From: Tetraselmis striata
Lineage: Eukaryota; Chlorophyta; Chlorodendrophyceae; Chlorodendrales; Chlorodendraceae
Reading direction: 5' to 3'
Length of the DNA: 64,000 nucleotides
NCBI GenBank assembly: GCA_006384855.1
Contig: VCJN01002714.1
Coordinates: forward strand, 93,154-157,153
Shown here: in pieces, positions 1 through 11,400 of the stretch
How positions within the stretch are numbered: the stretch's first letter is position 1
Layout of the letters: each line of letters begins with the position of its first letter
Made by a program: the position numbers and the translations under genes
The notes under the pieces: model-generated
Database searches by the model: none
Seen by the model: the letters and a program-made list of their open reading frames with translations, nothing else
Told to the model about the DNA's origin: nothing

Positions 1-513
1 CCAGTGCGGCGGCGGGATCACCGAGCGGATGCGGCAGCGGCTGCGGCAGTCCTCTTGAGGATGCTCATGCTTCTGGTATTGCTGTCGTTCATGCAATTTG
101 TTCTTGGATCATGGGGCCGGAGAATACACCCCCACTCGCAGTGCGGTGATGCCCCCATCCCCACCCTCTAGAGTACACAGTGCATATTTTGCGTAATGAC
201 TATATACCACAGCCATTATTTAATTTTCGGCTGTGATCAAGTAACGAACGGTTTTCTATCCGTTCACCAACACGCACTTCATTTCAAAAGGGAGAGGCAC
301 TGTTTGGCCAAGTCCTTTCGAGCAACAAATGACCGTGGTGAGCTGCGCCTTGCGACACATCCAGGAAACGGTATTGGATGGGTGGCATCGCCACCGGTTG
401 CAAGGCCCTTACGTGAGCATGCAGGTGATTCCGCCATCAAAGGACCTCATTCGGCATGCCATTTATGGTGGGGCCGATGCAACCAAATCGCGGTAGTGGC
501 GATCGCGCAACAA
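1..513. other. No gene recognised
   Basis: I see no convincing coding exon here. Short reading frames exist but show no family signature. The stretch ends in a GA dinucleotide run. Confidence 0.5.
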
Positions 514-514
514 G

Positions 515-565
<51 letters not shown>
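514..565. repeat. (GA)n microsatellite
   Basis: About 52 bases of uninterrupted alternating G and A. The long Arg/Glu or Leu/Ser reading frames through it are products of the repeat, not genes. Confidence 0.95.
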
Positions 566-566
<1 letters not shown>

Positions 567-699
567 CCTTTCACATGGAGATGCAGGTGGTTGGATGGCA
601 TCACAAGGAGTCGGAGATCGCTCAACAAGGAGTCTCAAAACGGAATGCATGGGCAGAACTGGCCGCCAGCACTGTGGCGCTGGAGTCCGACCTCCCGAA

Positions 700-1660
700 A
701 CACATACTATCGGACATCGAAGTCTCGGTCCTCCTGATGGAACGTGCGATGTTCAGACCCGTCACCCTATGTCGGCACATGCACAAACTATTCTTGGAGC
801 TCATAGTTTGCCAGTTCCAGGCCCGAGAGAAAGACGGACTTCGCACAGCCATACAGAAAGTCAAAGCCCACATCGGAGTTGTCGGCAACGAGCAAGCCGA
901 CACGACTGCCGGAGAGGTGGCCAACGGAACAGTGCAACCGGACACCGCCGTTACTATAGGAGCAGCCTCGGAGGCAGCCGATGATGTGTGGCTGGCCCAA
1001 GGCCGAGGGGCGCCGACAAATACATCCACCCCTCACAACATGAGAACGCACTCGGCAAACATGCGATCGCATCTGTTGGCTGCAATGCCGCCAACGAGAC
1101 CCTACACTATCACCGAATCGACCAGGCACTGGCTACGGGGGCAAACCCGCACCTTGTCACCGCCTCTACTGTCACCACTTCCGAGAGAGTACACAGACTG
1201 CAATGCATGAGGGGAACACGCTCCAACATACTGAGCCGCAAACGCCAATCCTCGTCACCTGCTGGAAATGCGGGGAACACCTCTGCGACCACATGACTGG
1301 CAACTGCCCCTCAATGTCCGGCAAGATGAATAGACACCACAACAGAGCTCATCCAAGTAATAGAGTCCCTGAACGGAGGACGATGGCAGATACTGTCGGC
1401 AGACGCATGCAACCAACCCGTGGCCAACTTCTCCTCCTCCACCGACCGAGACACCCTCATCTCCGACCTCACGGACAGAGTCCGGCACACAGCCAAAAAT
1501 ACCAACCGAATGGCAGACGACCCTGAGGGAGAATCAGATGACTCACTGCGAGGACGGTGAACTGATACCCGTAGTACTCCCTGCTACCATGCTACCCTCG
1601 TATCTACGCCGAAGAAGCTGCAAACCAGACATCGTACGAGCCGTCAGTTTTATCTGCTGA
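700..1660 (+). pseudogene. Non-LTR (LINE-type) retrotransposon 3' remnant, RNase H end
   Basis: The frame starting near 700 contains the end of a retroelement RNase H domain: a KVKAHIG stretch followed by GNEQAD near 860-905, the usual C-terminal RNase H signature of LINE polyproteins. After a frame change, a Cys/His segment follows at about 1257-1340 (CWKCGEHLCDHM, then C-P-S-M and a RHHN-like end). It resembles the zinc-knuckle-like tail found after RNase H in such elements. A further frame change near 1340 gives a segment continuing to about 1660 with a P-D-I motif typical of the extreme C-terminus. At least two frameshifts mean this copy is dead. No reverse transcriptase or 5' part lies upstream in the window, so it is 5'-truncated, as LINE copies usually are. 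The boundaries are approximate. Confidence 0.6.
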
Positions 1661-2740
1661 ACAAGCCGGCGCACTCAAGGGATAGCCTCCTTGGAGGATG
1701 CCACAATGTATTGCCGCTTCCTGTTGTTGCGCAGCCAACCGAGAACTCTGGGTCTCGGAATGAGGCTCAGCGGGCTTGTCCTCAATCGCCGTCATGCGAA
1801 ACCCCCCTTGCGGAGCCAAAATGAGCACATGACATGGCCCTCTTGATGGAGGAGCTGCAAGCCCCGGGAACCGACCCAAGCGCCTACCTACCTACCCTGG
1901 ACATGTACACATGCCACACCGTGAAACCGCCATTCCCCGCATGCCAATATCCAGGGACCTGGGCGCTTCGCGCTTCGCAATGTCCATCGCGTGACCCATG
2001 GGCGTATTCTTCACGGCGCAAACCCACACAATCCGCCTGCGCATCGAGGGCGGCCCTGCCTCACCCGTTTAGTACATGGACGGTTTGCCCTCTCGCCCCG
2101 ACCAGTCCCCCGCCGCCTTCACGAGGCCACAATTCCGCCGTCTCCGTTGGCTGCTCAATGATCGATGACCTGGCGGATACAACGACCTCCGATTCCTAGA
2201 CAGCTCCCTTGACGCCTGCAGAGGTGGTCAATTGGAGCCGTACACTAGGCCAACCAACTTCGACGCCGAACGCACGAGCCGCGATAGCCCAACTTGCGGC
2301 ATGGACCAACGTGGAACCCAACCGCACGGCATATAGACGACACCCGCCGATCGCCAGCGTGCTCAACCCGAGAGGCTCCCGCAAGCTGATGTCATCGACC
2401 GCAAGGGCCCCGGCCGAGGTCGGAGTCCACCCACGAACGCCGTTTCTCGCCGCCCTTAGATCCGGGCGGCTACCGTTTTGCATACTAGCCGCCTGCCGGT
2501 TTATCCGTATTCAATGAGCGGGGGCGCACCGGGTTTTCAGTCGGGGTGAGCAGCCGGCGCGTCCCCGAACACTCCCGCCTATTAAGACAGCAAGTATTGC
2601 CAAGATGACGGATTCAAACAAATGGACGAGTCGTACGCCACACCTTGTGCATACCGAGACGAGGGTACACAAGTACGAGAACACTGTATTTTGCTTGTAT
2701 TAAGTAACAACCCCCGCGAGTAGGCTGCCCCCGTCCGAGT
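1661..2740. other. No gene recognised
   Basis: Open frames of up to about 100 codons occur on both strands, but none shows a recognisable domain or a splice-consistent model. Part of this may be further retroelement 3' sequence. Confidence 0.4.
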
Positions 2741-2747
2741 CATACAT

Positions 2748-2767
2748 CCCCCCCCCCCCCCCCCCCC
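2748..2767. repeat. Poly-C tract
   Basis: About 20 consecutive C. It is one of the few C-runs on the plus strand; most long homopolymers in this window are G-runs on this strand. Confidence 0.95.
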
Positions 2768-3957
2768 GTCTCGAACTCGTGCGTGCGGATCTTGGAGAGG
2801 CCGTCGCTAGGCCGGGGCCGTACATGAATTATTTGCACCATCTTCCCGTACAGGGCTGCCGCCCGGCGGCGCCAGCATGCGGGCTGCCATCGCGGGACTC
2901 TGATTATTATTTTTAAAATGCGCCCTCGTTGGGCTTCCCAGTCGTCGCACGACCCGAGGATCAACGACAACCGGCCACCGCGCTCAGCCCCCATACCGCA
3001 CCCAGCATGGCACGGACCCTAGGAGTTACCAGCGACCACCGCGACGTGGGTTCAATTGCAACAAATTTCAATTTCAATTGTTAATTTCAATGTCAATGTC
3101 TGGCCACATTATTGCTTACACAGCTTCAAAGTAGCAGCGGCACTTGCTCAGGAGTGCAACAAACCCAACTGTCAGCAGGCGTGTTTCCCGGGCGCGGACT
3201 GTGCATTGTGTGGCGCTGGGGATGCGCGTGAGCGCGTGGGGGAACTCCGCACCCACGGCTAGCCGTGAATTAGTCCTTGAGCCGTCGGGCGTCGGCGTGC
3301 GCGTGTTTGCTGCGTTACACAATGATGCAGTTGGCAGCGTCCGATGTGCGATCACATGTAGTGCGAGTGAAGATTGCCATAGCCACGCCGCCGGCGGGGG
3401 GCGTAACTACGCGCGTCGGACTTGTCATTATTTTGCGCCAGGGCGGCGGGGCGCGGGGGCGGCCCCATCCGCTTATTCGTATGTTATTCATGTCCACCAT
3501 TATTATCATTTTGCCGGGTCTGATGTCAAGGGGGCGGACAACTGGTGCAAACCCACCCGGACTGCCCCCCCCCCCCCGTCGCCCCTTTCATGCTGCTGGC
3601 CGGCCAGGACTGCGACAGTAGCGGCCGCAGGAAAAGCTGGCAGGCAGTCTGCCGGTGCGGCGGCGCCGGTACTTGTCAGAGCGGCCATGGCGGCGGCGAC
3701 CAGCGGCCTCCGATGGGCCTGCGGCGCAGGGGCCGAGGGGGGCGGTCCCCAAGGGGGGAGGGGGGGTCAGTCGTTAGAGGTAAAACCGGAGAGGCATAAC
3801 CCGATAGGGAGCTTCCGTGGGAAGTGCAGGGTGGGGGGCGGAGGTGAGAGCAGGGGCCCAAGAGGGATTGGGGGGGGGGGGGGGGGGGGGGGGGGCTCTG
3901 TTCGGGAAAATATGCAGAAGTGATTTCACAACAGTTTTAGCCTGCGAAAACAACCTA

Positions 3958-4062
3958 AAGAAAATATAACCTACCCTAATCTATAACCTAAACTATCCTA
4001 ATATGATATAATATAGCCTAACCTAATATAACCTAACCTAACCTAACCTAACCTAAGTAGCC
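3958..4062. repeat. Degenerate CCTAA (TTAGG-type) repeat
   Basis: An AT-rich patch with imperfect CCTAA units becoming regular at about 4018-4056, where AACCT units repeat head to tail. It resembles interstitial telomere-like sequence of the five-base TTAGG class. This differs from the seven-base TTTAGGG seen near 38780. Confidence 0.7.
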
Positions 4063-4350
4063 TACGAAAATATACAGAAGTGCTTGCGAAAATATATAAA
4101 CATTGTTGTTCTAACAAAAAGTGATCCCGGACAGCCGCCTCGGCGGAAGACAGCAACGGCAGGCAATAAGGGAACAAAACAAAAGTAGAGAGTAGCCTTA
4201 AGTGGAGCTGTGACGGGCACTTTACCAGCCGGAGCTGTCACTTTCAGAGCTGCCGTTGGGTCCGGGGCTCAACATCGAAGACATTTAACAGTCATGGCGC
4301 GGGCACGCGCGGCGCCCCCCCCCCCCCCCCCCCCCCGCCGGACGTACACT

Positions 4351-4352
<2 letters not shown>

Positions 4353-4387
<35 letters not shown>
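4353..4387. repeat. (CT)n microsatellite
   Basis: About 35 bases of alternating C and T, preceded by a poly-C run. A shorter CT patch lies near 4598-4617. Confidence 0.9.
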
Positions 4388-4389
<2 letters not shown>

Positions 4390-5472
4390 GGAGGGCTTGG
4401 ACGCGCACCCGATCGGGATGCGGTGACGCCCAAATGTAACAATCGAGGCGACATCCGCCTCAAAAAGCACAACGCTTTCCACACGGCAGCGTGATATCGT
4501 TTACATACCCGTCATACTCACCTCGGGTGCACATCGTACGCGTACATAGACATTCTAACTGTCACACTTGTGCCACCCACAGCTTCATGTGGGGTGACTC
4601 TCTCCCTCTCTCTCTCTGATTAAACAGAGCTGATGTTGACCTAGGAATACGCCACATGGGATGAGACCGTATTTGATGACTTCATGCGCAGACATATTCG
4701 CAATTGCACTATTATAAAACATCTTCAGCTTTCATTCCAATGTTCGCGCGACACGAGCAGCGCCCATGCGCCCGTCATACCCGGGCTCGTACCCATACTC
4801 GGAGCTGCGCTACTGCGGTCGTTAACGTTGCTATTGGGCCGTACGGGCGGCAGCGTGTGACGACACCCCGCGGCGAAGCATGTCCTGGTGGCGCGGGTAA
4901 TCATGCGCACCAATGACCTGCCTGCAGTCCCCCGCTTCTCCCCTCCCCCCCCGCTCTCCCCGGCGTTCGAGGATCAAGCACAGTCCGACGGTCCGAGCTG
5001 TCCTAGCGAATAGCAAAGACTCGCGCGATGGTGTCGCCTCGGTTGTTACACTGTACATCGGAGCATGAGCTCTTGATGCATTTCGATCCCTACTAGGCGA
5101 GCATTGACATCTCGCCGGGGGGGGGGGGGGGGTGTAGTGAGTTAATTATAGTCGCTATGATAGGTCTATATAGTCCCTGTACGCTACGAGTACATGCGCG
5201 AGGTGCCCCTGAGGTTAGTCGTATGACGAGTATATACGATATCACGCTGGCGTGTGACTGGAAAGCGTTGTGCTTTTGAGGCGGATGTCGCCTCGATTGT
5301 TACCCCGACCCGCTAGCGCGACGTTGAGTGTCGTGATGCGTGCCGAATCATGCCTGGTTGGAGTGACGGACACACCCGGCTAGCGATTGATAGTGGGGTG
5401 AATGAAGGTTGCGAGGCGGTCCCCAGAGAGGAGGCTGGGAGAGGGGGGGAGGGGGGGGGGGGGGGGGGGTCC

Positions 5473-8400
5473 TCACTGCGGCGGCTCCGCCGTGCCCTGC
5501 GGGGTGCCGTTCGGCATCTGCGGCGGTGGCGGCGGCAGGAAGAAGCCGCCAAGCGACCTGATGGCAGGAGGCGACCACGAGGGGGGCAGGGGGACCAGGT
5601 GAGTGGGTGGATGGTTGGTGTCCGGCAATGGTTGGTGTCCATCGCCAGAGTCCAGTGCCGCGCAAGCAGGGTACATTAACGGCCGCGTGCCACGCTGCCA
5701 CGCTGGTGACGCTCCGCGAAGTAGGACATAGTTTTAAGAAGGTGCCCGCCATCTGCCCGCGTCAATATCGACCGCCCGGGGTGATGCATGTGTTCCCAAG
5801 CGAAGGACGGGCGGGTCGGTGCCCTCGAGCGGCCATCCCTCTGGGTCCCGCGCTTCCCCGAGGCGCGTCTCATCACTGAACCTGAGCGTTGTTGCCATCT
5901 TTGGGCTTAGACTTGCTTTGCCTCGGCATTCCAGCCGGTGGCGTGCCAAGTAGGGAGGGGAGGAAGGAGGGTCGCCTGGGAGAGGGGGGGGGGGGGGGGG
6001 GGGGTCACCCTGCGGGCGGCGCCTGCCCGCCCGGCCCGCAATCACCCCCGGATGCGTAGCCGCCGGGCTGATGGGCGGGCGGCAGCTCCGGGAATGGCGG
6101 CGGCGCCCACGCATGGTCTCGCGCGTCCCTGCCGGCCAGCGGGCAGCGGCTTGGCGCCTCAGCGGCCGAGAGGGGGGGAGGGGGGGGGGATTTGATCACA
6201 TGTCATCACGTGGGATGGACGCTGCAACCTCGAGAGCGATGCGCTTCCACCTGCCCGAGTCCGCGCTGCTGACGACTTTGACACCGACACGACGACCGCC
6301 TCTGCTGTCCCGGTTCGCCTTTGCACCCACTCCCTTGCAACCCCAGTTGTCTCCCCACACCCCTTTACCCCCCCGGTTTACGATTATAAAACGAGCTCGC
6401 GCCGCTGATGTTTCGTGCTGGACCACACTGCGCAGAAGAGATCAAGCAGGTGACACCGGCGCCCCCCCCGCGTGTCAACAGTCCCCGCACTCAGCGTTGG
6501 TAATAACCCTGCGTGAACAGGCACTTGGACCGGGAGCCCCACGTACAGGCGATCCCACCCGGTGTGCCCCAGGTCGCCGCTTCAGCACAAGCGTTTTTGT
6601 TCCAAGCAGGAGGGTGCAACACGCCAGGCACAGGCGGATCTGGGTGGGTGGCTGGCACGAAAGGGGGGGGGGGAGGGGGTGTGGCGGACTCACGGAGGGG
6701 CCTCCCACTGCGCTGCGTCCCCCGGCTGTGGCGCCGGGCCGCGCCTCTCCGGGTGCAGCGGCGGCGGCGGCCACGAGCCTCCCGCCAGCCTGCGTGCACA
6801 TCACCCCCGTCGTCAATCTCCTCAGGCCTCAGCCGCCGCCGCGCATCCTGGTTTCGAAGCTGTCGCTGTTTTGATTTCGGAGCAGCTGTTGAAAGCGCCT
6901 CCAATATATCGAGAGCTTTATGGTTTCGGAGCTGTTGCAGTTTTAGAGCATCTGCCTCCCCTTCGCATGGCGCGGGGGGAGGGGCCGGGGGCGTTGGTGG
7001 GGCAGGCGAATCCACCATGCTAGTTGTGGTTTGGGGTTAGTGGAGTAGCAGGCGCCCCGAGGAATTGCTATGTATGGACGCTGGAGCTTCTGGTTTCGGA
7101 GCACATGTCGCCGAGGGCATTTCTGGCGGGCGGTTTTGGGGTGAGTTTTGGGGCTGCTGCTGTTTTGGTTTCGGAGCAGCTGTTGAAAGCGACTGCAATA
7201 CATCGAGAGCTTTATGGTTTCGGAGCTGTTGCGGTTTTGAGCATAGGTCGGCAAGTGAGGACGCATGGCGGGGGGGGGGGGGGGGGGGGGGGGGGTGGCA
7301 GGCGAATTCGCCACGTGGATTGTGGGTTGGATTTAGCGGGGTAGCAGGTGCCCCGAGGAAACGCATAGCTTCCGCCAAAGAGGCAATGTATGGATGCACG
7401 GAGCTCCTGGTTTCGGAGCAAAAACCACTGTGTGTGTGTGTGTGTGGTGCGCGGGGGGGGGGGGGGGGGGGGGGGCTCACAGTGGCGGCCCCCCTGCGGA
7501 GTAAGGCGCAGCCTCCCACGGCGGTGTGCCTGCGGTTGCGGGTCCCTCCGAGGCCCAGTAGCCACCCCGCACGCCAGTGTAGCTCTGCGGCGCCCAGCGG
7601 TCCTCAGTACCCGTGGCAGGAGGAGCAACGGGAGGAGACGAGAGCGGCATGGGGTCGATAATAACAAGGGCGAAGGGCGGGCAGAAGAGGAATGAGTGTG
7701 GGACGGGCAAAGGTGGGCGGAACACGGGAGCCGGGGGGGCGTACCAGAGAGAAGTATCGGGGGCCGAGGACCTTAGCAGCGGGGGATACTACGAGGCTGG
7801 ATATAAGGCGGGTACTTCTGGTACTATGGCCGTATGAATAGGACTTGGCCTTCCGAGGACTACATAGTACGGGCAATGCCGGCCCTAACAGGAGCAGCCG
7901 CCCCTACGAGGGATAATGTAGTCGGGTCATAAGACAGCTGGCCTGAGTCGCCCAGGAACAAAGTTGGAACAAGTTTCAAATTTACGAGGCTGGTAAGCCG
8001 GCGCTCGGAAAGGGCGGACCTTGGCGGAGGGGCATGACAAGAACGGAGGCTTAGCGCTTGAGGGTTTTAGGGTTTGTTTAGGTTTGAGGCTTAATGTGTG
8101 TTGAGGGTTTGTTCTCAGGGTGTGTATTTTAGGGTTTACCAGCTTGGGGATTGGCGAGCGACTTGTATGGATGGAAGGATAGCGCTAATGCATACGGGGT
8201 AGAAGCGACTGAAATTCAGGCGGGACTTCAGGGCGTAGCAAGGGAGCTTGTCGGGTCATGCATGGGGAGCGCGCCGGGCGGGGGGGGGGGGGGGGGGGGG
8301 GGCGCCCTTTATCGCGCCCACTCACCGGTGGCGGCTGCAGCGGCCGGGCGGCACCACGCACCGGCGATTCCAGCGCTGGCCGCCGCTGCGGCTCTGGTGG

Positions 8401-11400
8401 CGGCGCAGACGGGGTGTCCTCTGCATAGGGTGGCGCTTGATGCGGGGCCACCGACCAGTGCTGCGGCGCCTGGGCGGCGCTGGCCGGCTCGGAACGGCCG
8501 CTGGGTAGTGGCGCCCGCCATCTCGCATGTTCCGCGGGCGCGTGGGCGTCCGTACGGGGCGATGCCTGAGGGGCGGCTGTCCGGTACTGTGGAGGCCGGC
8601 CCGCGCTGGCCGGCTCAGGAGGGCCGCCGAGCGGTGGCGTCCTTTGTCTTGTCGGCTCCGGATGTGCTGGGCTGGGCGCGTAGGGCGACGCCTGAGGGGA
8701 TGATAGCCAATTCTGCGGCGTCTGGGCGGCGCTATGGGGAGAGCCGCTGGGCGGTGGGACGTTCCATCTCCCACCCTCTGCAGGCGCGAACCCGTCTGCC
8801 TCGGGCGACGCCTGACGGACGGCCGGCCAGAGCTGCCGCGGCTGGGCAGCGCTGCCCGGCTCCGCAGAGCCGCTGGGCGGCAGCGCCCTCCATCTTCCAT
8901 GTTCCTCGGGCTCGGGGCTGTCCATGTAGCAGGGCGGCGCTTGCGAGATCGCAGACCAGTACTGTGGTGGCTGAGCGGCACTTCCCGGCCCTGACAGGGC
9001 GATAGGAGGTGGCGCCCCCCATCTTGCACCCTCTGCAGGCGCAGGGCCGTCTGTATGGGGCAATGCCTGAGGTGCCGCCGGCCAGCACTGCGGCGGCCGA
9101 GCGGCGCCACCCGGCTCAGCAAGTCCGCTTGCTGGCGGCGCCGCCCATTGTCCATGTTCCTCAGGCTCAGGGCTGTCCACATAGCAGGGCCGCGCTTGTG
9201 GGGCTGCCGGCCAGCGTTCCCCTGCCAGAGCGGCACTACCCGGCTCTGACGGGCCGCTGGGAGGTGGCGGCCTCCATGCCGCACTCTCCATCGGTGCGGG
9301 GCTGTCCGCATGGGGCGACGCTTGCGAGGTCGCCGGCCAGTGCTGCGGCGGCTGGGGCGCCCTAGCTTCCTCTGAAGTGCTGGCCGACCGTGGAGCCCCC
9401 CATCTTGCCTGCTCCGGGGGCGTGCGGCTGTCCGGAGGGGGTGGCGCTTGCGAGGTGGCTGGCCAGTGCTGCGGCGGCTGGGCAGCACTATCCGGCTCAG
9501 CAGGGCCGCTGGGAGGTGGCGCCCCCCATCGTCCATGTTCCACGGGGTCAGGGCTGTCCGCGTAGTAGGGCAACGCCTGAGGTGCCACCGACCAGTACTG
9601 CCGCGGCTGGGCAGCTCCATCCCGCGCTGACGGGCCGCTGGACGGTGGCGGCCTCCATGCCACACTCTCCATCGGCGCGGGGCTGTCCGCATGGGGCGAC
9701 GGTTGTGGGGCCGTCGGCCAGTGCTGCGGCCCCTGGGGGGCGCTGGCTTGCTCAGGAGCGCCGAGTGCCGGTGGCGCCCCCCACCTTGCCTGCTCCGGGG
9801 GCGTGCGGCTGTCCGTATAGGGCGATGCCTGGGGTGCCGCTGACCAGGACTGCCGCGGCTGGGCAGCATTACCCGGCTGGGGAGGGTCTCTGGATGGCGG
9901 TGGGAACCCCCATCTCCCACCCTCTGCAGGTACGGCGCTGTCATGGGACGTGCACCTTGCCTGGGGCGACGCCTGGGGGGCGGTCGGCCAGGGCTGCGGC
10001 GCCCGCCATCTCACCTGCCTGGGGGGCGTGTGGCTGTCCGCATGGGGCAGCGCTTGCGAGGTCGCCGGCCAGTGCTGCGGCGGCTGGGCAGCTCCATCCT
10101 GCTCTGACGGGGCGACGGGAGGTGGCGGCCTCCATGCCGCACTCTCCAGCTGCGCGGGGCTGTTCGCATGGGGTGACGCCTGAGGGGCGGCCGGCCAGTG
10201 CTGCAGCGCCTGGGGCGCGCTGGCTTGCTCAGGAGCGCCGCTGGGAGGTGCCCCCCATCTTGCCTGCTCCGGGGGCGTGCGGCTGTCCGCATGGGGCAGC
10301 GCTTGCGTGGTGGCTGGCCAGTGCTGCGGCGGTTGGGCGGCAATATCCGGCTGAGGAGGGCCGCTGGGCGGTGTGACCTGCCATTCCCCATGTTCTGCGG
10401 GCACGGGGCTGCCCACGTAGTAGGGCGGCGCTTGCGGGGCCGCCGACCAGTTTTGCTTTGGCTGGCCGGCGTTATCCCGCTCCGCAGGGCCGCCGAGCGG
10501 CGACGCCCTCCATCCGGGAGGCTCCACAGGCGCGGGACTGTCCGCCCGCGGGGGAACAGACCGAGACTGCGGCGGCTGGGCGGCTCCATCTGGCTTGGGA
10601 GGGCCGCTGGGCGGCGGCGGCCTCCATCCCACACTCTTTGCGGGCGCAGGGCTGCCCGTGGAGTGGGGCCGCGCTTGTGGGGGCGCCGACCAGTGCGGCG
10701 GCTGGAAGGCACCATCCAGCAGGGCAGGGCTGCTGGACAGCGGCGCACCGCATCCAGCAGGATCCACCGGCGTGGGGCCGCCCCTATGGGGTGTTGCCTG
10801 AGATGCCGCCGGCCAGCACTGCGGCGGCTGGGCGGCGCTATCCCGCTCTGATGGGGCGCTGGGCGGCCTCCATCCCGTATTCTCCTCAGGAGCGGGGCTG
10901 TCCGCATGGGGCGACGCTTGCGAGGTCGCCGGCCAGTGCTGCGGCGCCTGGGGCGCCCTGGCTTGCTCATAAGTGCCGCCTGGTGGTGGCGCCCCCCATC
11001 TCGCCTGCTCTGGGGGCGTGCATAGGGCGTTTGCCTGGGGTGCCTGAGGTGCCGCTGACCAGGACTGCCGCGGCTGGGCAGCATTACCCGGCTGGGGAGG
11101 GTCTCTGGATGGCGGTGGGAACCCCCATCTCCCACCCTCTGCAGGTACGGCGCTGTCATGGGACGTGCACCTTGCCTGGGGCGACGCCTGGGGGGCGGTC
11201 GGCCAGGGCTGCGGCGCCCGCCATCTCACCTGCCTGGGGGGCGTGTGGCTGTCCGCATGGGGCAGCGCTTGCGAGGTCGCCGGCCAGTGCTGCGGCGGCT
11301 GGGCAGCTCCATCCTGCTCTGACGGGGCGCCGGGAGGTGGCGGCCTCCATGCCGCACTCTCCAGCTGCGCGGGGCTGTTCGCATGGGGTGACGCCTGAGG

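Larger units (their letters stand above)
2770..5450. other. No gene recognised; homopolymer-rich intergenic DNA
   Basis: GC-rich DNA with poly-C at 3566-3577 and 4314-4336, poly-G at 3870-3894 and 5120-5142, and a CT run at 4353-4387. No splice-consistent exon is visible. It could hold the 3' untranslated end, or extra small exons, of the minus-strand GYF gene next door. Confidence 0.4.

Noticed and set aside
437-737. Leu/Ser- and Arg/Glu-repeat proteins
   Set aside because: They are translations of the GA microsatellite.
5120-5142. Poly-G runs as assembly gaps
   Set aside because: Run lengths vary and many have consistent placement next to splice donors, so they look genuine, although their exact lengths are uncertain.
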